Shown here piece by piece: positions 59,860-64,000 of a stretch of 64,000 nucleotides of DNA. Source of the stretch: JBGANR01 sp044222225 (lineage in GTDB: Bacteria; Actinomycetota; Actinomycetes; Mycobacteriales; Mycobacteriaceae); contig JBGANR010000001.1 in assembly GCA_044222225.1 (NCBI GenBank), forward strand, positions 124,001-188,000. Direction: 5' to 3'. The translations under genes and the position numbers were made by a program. The notes under the pieces were generated by a model. It was not told the DNA's origin. It made no database searches and was given only the letters and a program-made list of their open reading frames with translations. Each line of letters starts with the position of its first letter. Position 1 is the stretch's first letter.

Positions 59860-60186
59860 GTGACGTACATCATCGCTGAGCCCTGTGTCGATCTCCTCGA
59901 CAAGGCCTGCGTTGAGGAATGTCCTGTCGACTGCATCTACGAGGGCGAGCGGATGCTCTACATCCAGCCCGACGAGTGCGTCGACTGCGGGGCGTGCGAG
60001 CCGGTCTGCCCGGTGGAGGCGATCTTCTACGAGGACGACGTTCCGGACGAGTGGGAGCCTTACGTCTCGGCGAACGTCGACTTCTTCGCCGATCTCGGTT
60101 CCCCGGGTGGTGCGAGCAAGGTGGGCAGGACGGATGCCGATCCGGCGTTCATCAAGGGCCTGCCCCCGATGAACACCGAGGACTAG
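59860..60186 (+). CDS. fdxA: 7Fe/8Fe ferredoxin FdxA/FdxC
   Basis: A 108-residue ferredoxin with the bacterial two-cluster pattern: CVDLLDKACVEECPVDC near the N-terminus and CVDCGACEPVCPVEAIF (about residues 38-54), followed by the family-typical acidic tail DVPDEWEPYVSANVDFF. It carries electrons for cytoplasmic redox enzymes. The GTG start has GAAGGAG upstream. It is 4 nt from dapC, as in M. tuberculosis fdxC-Rv1178. Confidence 0.95.
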   Translation: MTYIIAEPCVDLLDKACVEECPVDCIYEGERMLYIQPDECVDCGACEPVCPVEAIFYEDDVPDEWEPYVSANVDFFADLGSPGGASKVGRTDADPAFIKGLPPMNTED

Positions 60187-60190
60187 GGCC

Positions 60191-61333
60191 GTGCCGGAGA
60201 GCGCAGGCGTGGCGCGCGTCCGTGGGGCGCGGCGACGCGTCAGCGCGAGCCTTCCCGACTTCCCCTGGGACACCATCGCGGCGGCGAAGGCCCGTGCCGC
60301 GGAGCATCCCGGCGGGATCGTCGATCTGTCCGTCGGGACGCCCGTCGACCCCGTCTCCGAGCCGATCCGGCGTGCGCTGTACGAGGCGTCCGCCGTGCCC
60401 GGCTACCCGGCGACCGCCGGCACGCTCGCGTTGCGCGAGGCCGCGGCCGCGGCGATGGAGCGGCGCTTCGGCGTCACCGGGCTCACCGAACGCCACATCC
60501 TGCCGGTGATCGGCACGAAGGAGTTCATCGCCGGACTGCCGGGGCTGCTCGGCCTCGGGCCGGGTGACGCCGTCGTGTTTCCCGAGGTCGCCTACCCGAC
60601 GTACGAGGTCGGCGCGCTGCTCGCCGGGGCGGAGCCGGTGCGCGCCGATTCGACGCTTGCACTCGGCCCGCGCACGCCGGGGCTGTTCTACGTCAACTCG
60701 CCGTCCAACCCGACGGGCCGCGTGCTCGGCGCCGCACACCTGCGCAAGGTCGCCGACTGGGCGCGTGAGCGGAACGTCGTCGTCGCGTCGGACGAGTGCT
60801 ATCTCGGGCTGGTCTGGGAGAGCGAAGACGCGTGCTCGCTGTTGTCACCGGAGGTCTGTGGCGGCGACCTGACCGGTCTGCTCGCCATCCAGTCGCTGTC
60901 CAAGACGTCGAATCTGGCCGGCTACCGGGCGGGCTTCGTCGCCGGCGATCCGGAGCTCATCGCCGAGCTGCTGGCCGTCCGCAAGCACGCGGGCCTCATG
61001 ATGCCGTACGCCGTCGGGCAGGCGATGATCGCCGCGCTCGGCTCGGACGAGCACGAGCGCGAGCAGTACGAGCGCTACCGGGCACGGCGGGACGTCCTGC
61101 GGCCGGCCGTCGAAGCGGCCGGCTTCCGCATCGACGATTCGACGGCGGGGCTCTATCTGTGGGCGACGCGCGGCGAACCCTGCCGGGTCACCGTCGCGGC
61201 GCTGGCCGAACTCGGGATCCTCGCCGCCCCCGGCGACTTCTACGGACCCGCGGGAGCCGAGCACGTGCGGATCGCGCTGACGGCCACCGACGAGCGCATC
61301 GCCGCTGCCGCGGAGCGTCTGCGCGGCCGATAG
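60191..61333 (+). CDS. dapC: N-succinyldiaminopimelate aminotransferase
   Basis: A 380-residue fold-type I PLP aminotransferase. The PLP lysine is Lys238 in SLSKTSNLAGYRAGF. NSPSNPTGRVL and SDECYLGL hold the cofactor-binding Asn, Asp and Tyr. The dapD and dapE neighbours support the DapC assignment in the succinylase route to meso-diaminopimelate and lysine. GTG 60191 is used; GTG 60209 is an alternative. Confidence 0.93.
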   Translation: MPESAGVARVRGARRRVSASLPDFPWDTIAAAKARAAEHPGGIVDLSVGTPVDPVSEPIRRALYEASAVPGYPATAGTLALREAAAAAMERRFGVTGLTERHILPVIGTKEFIAGLPGLLGLGPGDAVVFPEVAYPTYEVGALLAGAEPVRADSTLALGPRTPGLFYVNSPSNPTGRVLGAAHLRKVADWARERNVVVASDECYLGLVWESEDACSLLSPEVCGGDLTGLLAIQSLSKTSNLAGYRAGFVAGDPELIAELLAVRKHAGLMMPYAVGQAMIAALGSDEHEREQYERYRARRDVLRPAVEAAGFRIDDSTAGLYLWATRGEPCRVTVAALAELGILAAPGDFYGPAGAEHVRIALTATDERIAAAAERLRGR

Positions 61334-61344
61334 ACTGACTCGCC
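61331..61344 (+). promoter_or_regulatory. Leaderless promoter of dapD
   Basis: TAGACT (61331-61336) overlaps the dapC stop and is followed after 8 nt by GTG 61345. Confidence 0.5.
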
Positions 61345-62295
61345 GTGACTGAACTTCGTGGCGCCCAGGCCGTAGGTATTGCGACGATCACCGATGCGGG
61401 GGTCGTCCTCGACACGTGGTATCCCGAGCCGGCCCTGGCCGACGGCGCGTCGACGGGGACCGAGGTACTGGCCGAGGCCCCCGCCGAACTCGCCGCGCTC
61501 GTCGGCACGGACGAGGCCCGCGGAGTGCGTACCGTCGCCGTCCGGACGTCGATCGCCTCCCTCGCCGACGCCCCCGTCGACGCCCACGACGCCTACCTGC
61601 GCCTGCACCTGCTGTCCGCGCGCCTCGTCGTGCCGCACGGCGCGAACCTCACCGGCGTGTTCGGCCTGCTCGCCAACGTCGTGTGGACCAACCACGGTCC
61701 GTGCGCCGTCGACGGCTTCGAGACCGTCCGCGCCCGGCTGCGCGCCCGCGGCACCGTGACCGTCTACAGCGTCGACAAGTTCCCGCGGATGGTCGACTAC
61801 GTGCTGCCGTCGGGCGTGCGGATCGCCGACGCCGACCGCGTCCGCCTCGGCGCGCACCTCGCGAGCGGGACGACCGTGATGCACGAGGGCTTCGTCAACT
61901 TCAACGCCGGAACGCTCGGCAACTCGATGGTCGAGGGCCGGATCTCCGCGGGCGTCGTCGTCGGCGACGGCTCCGACGTCGGCGGCGGCGCGTCGATCAT
62001 GGGCACCCTCTCGGGCGGCGGCACCGAGGTGATCAGCCTCGGCGAGCGCTGCCTGCTCGGCGCCAACGCCGGCATCGGCATCCCGCTCGGCGACGACTGC
62101 GTCGTCGAGGCCGGGCTGTACGTCACGGCCGGCACGAAGGTCGCCCTGTCCGACGGCGGCGTCGTCAAGGCCCGTGAGCTCGCGGGCCACAGCAACCTGC
62201 TGTTCCGGCGCAACTCCGTCTCCGGCGCGGTCGAGGTCGTCGCCAAGAAGGGCACCGGCATCGAGCTCAACGCCGCCCTGCACGCGAACGACTGA
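61345..62295 (+). CDS. dapD: Tetrahydrodipicolinate N-succinyltransferase
   Basis: A 316-residue actinobacterial DapD, which succinylates tetrahydrodipicolinate with succinyl-CoA. The N-terminal region contains TNHGPCAVDGFE. The C-terminal half is a left-handed beta-helix of hexapeptide repeats (LGAHLASGTTVMHEGFVNFN, VGDGSDVGGGASIMGTLSGG, LGANAGIGIPLGDDC). TGATG overlap with dapE. Confidence 0.96.
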   Translation: MTELRGAQAVGIATITDAGVVLDTWYPEPALADGASTGTEVLAEAPAELAALVGTDEARGVRTVAVRTSIASLADAPVDAHDAYLRLHLLSARLVVPHGANLTGVFGLLANVVWTNHGPCAVDGFETVRARLRARGTVTVYSVDKFPRMVDYVLPSGVRIADADRVRLGAHLASGTTVMHEGFVNFNAGTLGNSMVEGRISAGVVVGDGSDVGGGASIMGTLSGGGTEVISLGERCLLGANAGIGIPLGDDCVVEAGLYVTAGTKVALSDGGVVKARELAGHSNLLFRRNSVSGAVEVVAKKGTGIELNAALHAND

Positions 62296-63362
62296 TGCTC
62301 GACCTGACGGCCGACCCGGCCGAACTCACCGCCGCCCTCGTCGACATCCCGTCCGTCTCGCACGACGAGACGGCGATCGCCGACGCCGTCGAAGCCGCAC
62401 TGCGAGCGCAGACGTCGCTCGAGGTGCTGCGCCACGGCGACTGCGTCCTCTCGCGCACCGACCTCGGTCGCGACCGGCGGGTGGTGCTCGCCGGGCATCT
62501 CGACACGGTGCCGATCGCGGACAACGTGCCGAGTCGGCTGTCGGGCGGTGTGCTGCACGGCTGCGGCACCGTCGACATGAAGTCCGGCGACGCCGTCTTC
62601 CTCCATCTCGCGGCGACGCTGCCGGAGCCGGCCGCCGACCTGACGCTGATCTTCTACGACTGCGAGGAGATCGCCGCCGAATTCAACGGCCTCGGCACCA
62701 TCGAGCGGGAACTGCTGGAATGGCTCGAGGGTGACGTCGCGATCCTGGGCGAGCCGTCCGGCGGCGTCATCGAGGCGGGCTGTCAGGGCACGCTGCGCAT
62801 GCGGCTGACCGCCTCGGGAACGCGGGCGCACACGGCACGGGCGTGGATGGGCGACAACGCGATCCACGGGCTCGCCGGTGTCCTGGCGCGGCTGGCGGCG
62901 TACTCGCCGCGGCGCGTCGACATCGACGGCTGCGAATACCGCGAGGGACTGTCGGCCGTCGGGATCTCGGGCGGGGTGGCGGGCAACGTCGTCCCCGACG
63001 AGGCGTGGGTGGACGTCAACTTCCGGTTCGCGCCCGACCGCGGCATCGCAGAGGCCGAGGCGCACGTCCGCGAGGTGTTCGCGGCCGAGCTCGCCGCGGG
63101 TGTGCAGGCGCGCGTCGTCGACGCCGCCCCGGGCGCGTTGCCCGGGCTGGCGGCGCCGGCCGCGGCGGCGCTCGTCGAGTCGGCGGGCGGCTTCCGCGCC
63201 AAGTACGGCTGGACGGACGTCGCCCGGTTCTCGGCGCTCGGCATCCCGGCCGTCAATTTCGGGCCGGGCGATCCGAATCTGGCGCACCGCCGCGACGAGC
63301 GGGTCGAGGTGGCCCAGATCCACGAGGTGGCCGCGGTGCTGCGGCGTTACCTCAGCGTCTGA
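62295..63362 (+). CDS. dapE: Succinyl-diaminopimelate desuccinylase
   Basis: A 355-residue M20 zinc metallopeptidase that hydrolyses N-succinyl-LL-diaminopimelate. The metal-binding motifs are VLAGHLDTVP, GCGTVDMKSGDA, YDCEEIAAEFNGLG (catalytic and ligand Glu), LGEPSG and, at the C-terminus, FGPGDPNLAHRRDERV. A dimerisation domain is inserted around residues 170-285. It ends the dap cluster. Confidence 0.95.
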   Translation: MLDLTADPAELTAALVDIPSVSHDETAIADAVEAALRAQTSLEVLRHGDCVLSRTDLGRDRRVVLAGHLDTVPIADNVPSRLSGGVLHGCGTVDMKSGDAVFLHLAATLPEPAADLTLIFYDCEEIAAEFNGLGTIERELLEWLEGDVAILGEPSGGVIEAGCQGTLRMRLTASGTRAHTARAWMGDNAIHGLAGVLARLAAYSPRRVDIDGCEYREGLSAVGISGGVAGNVVPDEAWVDVNFRFAPDRGIAEAEAHVREVFAAELAAGVQARVVDAAPGALPGLAAPAAAALVESAGGFRAKYGWTDVARFSALGIPAVNFGPGDPNLAHRRDERVEVAQIHEVAAVLRRYLSV

Positions 63363-63439
63363 CGTCCGGCGGCGGAACGTCGGTGGAATTCAGCCGCCAT
63401 CGCGTTCCGATGCCGGGTCTTGCCGATAACGTCATGGTC

Positions 63440-64000
63440 ATGGACAAGCGCACGACGTACCGGGGCCCGCTGCGGCTGCGGGAGACGAAGACGAAGCTTG
63501 CGGAGTCGGCGGTTCCGTCGACGACCGATCAGCGGTTGCTCGACGATCACGGGTCGGCCGATTGGGTGCACACCGACCCGTGGCGCGTGCTGCGGATCCA
63601 GGCGGAGTTCGTCGAAGGCTTCGGTGCCCTCGCCGAGACGCCGAAGGCCGTCACCGTCTTCGGGTCCGCGCGGATCAAACAGGACAGTGCGGAGTACGCG
63701 ATGGGCGTCGAACTCGGCCGGCGGCTCGCCGAATCCGGCTACGCCGTCATCACCGGCGGCGGGCCGGGAGCGATGGAGGCGGCCAACCGCGGCGCGTCCG
63801 ACGCCGGTGGGCTGTCGATCGGCCTCGGCATCGAGCTGCCCTTCGAGCAGGGCCTCAACCCGTGGGTCGACCTCGGCATCAACTTCCGCTACTTCTTCGT
63901 GCGCAAGACGATGTTCGTCAAGTACGCGCAGGCGTTCGTGTGCCTGCCCGGCGGATTCGGGACGCTCGACGAGCTCTTCGAGGCGCTGACGCTTGTGCAG
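63440..64000 (+). CDS. LOG-family protein, TIGR00730 (partial, runs off the window)
   Basis: The first 187 residues of a lysine-decarboxylase-like (LOG) protein. GGGPGAMEAANRGA is the nucleotide-binding turn and PGGFGTLDELFEAL holds the PGGxGTxxE motif near the window edge. LOG enzymes release cytokinin bases from nucleotide monophosphates; Rv1205 of M. tuberculosis has this activity. ATG 63440 lies 7 nt after TAACGT (63427-63432), so it may be leaderless; ATG 63434 is an alternative. The C-terminus is beyond the window. Confidence 0.9.
   Translation, partial: MDKRTTYRGPLRLRETKTKLAESAVPSTTDQRLLDDHGSADWVHTDPWRVLRIQAEFVEGFGALAETPKAVTVFGSARIKQDSAEYAMGVELGRRLAESGYAVITGGGPGAMEAANRGASDAGGLSIGLGIELPFEQGLNPWVDLGINFRYFFVRKTMFVKYAQAFVCLPGGFGTLDELFEALTLVQ

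Overview
The window is a high-GC actinobacterial chromosome segment from the order Mycobacteriales. The evidence is gene content and order. From about 0.9 to 55.5 kb the conserved genes follow the same relative order I recall for M. tuberculosis Rv2920c down to Rv2848c: amt-glnK-glnD, ffh-amidohydrolase, rpsP-KH-rimM-trmD, rplS-lepB-rnhB-DUF2469, yraN-yifB-dprA-xerC, rpsB-tsf, pyrH-frr-cdsA-rlmN, dxr-rip1-ispG-GNAT-PBP lipoprotein, map, mqo-GNAT-Mg-chelatase-cobO-cobB. From 59.8 kb a second block resembles Rv1177-Rv1205: fdxA/C, dapC, dapD, dapE and a LOG-family gene. DUF3558 and LprG/LppX lipoproteins, the LppU-like Pro/Gln/Gly-rich protein, DUF2631, and several leaderless TAnnnT-N6-8-GTG/ATG starts fit the same order. 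Insertions relative to M. tuberculosis suggest a genus other than Mycobacterium (Gordonia, Tsukamurella, Williamsia and Dietzia are all possible). I cannot fix the genus from this sequence alone.

Most of the window is housekeeping: ammonium uptake and PII signalling (0.9-5.1 kb), SRP targeting, ribosomal protein, rRNA and tRNA modification genes (5.2-10 kb), signal peptidase and RNase HII (19-20.7 kb), DNA uptake and recombination (21.2-25.3 kb), translation factors, UMP kinase and phospholipid synthesis (27.3-31.5 kb), the MEP isoprenoid pathway with the site-2 protease (34.6-38.2 kb), cobalamin synthesis (43-44.5 and 51.4-55.5 kb), and lysine/diaminopimelate synthesis (60.2-63.4 kb).

Between these lie accessory insertions. 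They are: a vapBC toxin-antitoxin pair with its operator (10.1-10.8 kb); a truncated pseudokinase fused to a membrane domain (10.8-11.9 kb); an LprG-like lipoprotein plus a secreted trypsin-like protease (12.1-13.7 kb); a YbaB/ESX-like three-gene operon (13.8-15.7 kb); an EndoU-like toxin with a possible immunity gene behind an ECF-type promoter (41.1-42 kb); a TetR-controlled membrane protein with two near-identical operators (46.7-48.4 kb); and nucleoside transport, cysteine dioxygenase and a His-less HPr-like protein (57.4-59.6 kb).

Two accessory modules stand out. At 44.6-46.7 kb three genes with start/stop overlaps encode a TIGR04222 membrane protein whose C-terminus is a strictly periodic Cys-x5 repeat, a DUF692/MNIO iron enzyme, and a small partner protein. 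This looks like a membrane-anchored RiPP system. At 55.6-57.3 kb a TipA-like MerR regulator with both thiopeptide-binding cysteines conserved lies directly upstream of a thiostrepton-resistance-type 23S rRNA methyltransferase, which would make a self-contained inducible thiopeptide resistance cassette. It sits at the junction of the two synteny blocks, next to an unusually AT-rich palindrome. I saw no rRNA, tRNA, CRISPR array or insertion sequence.
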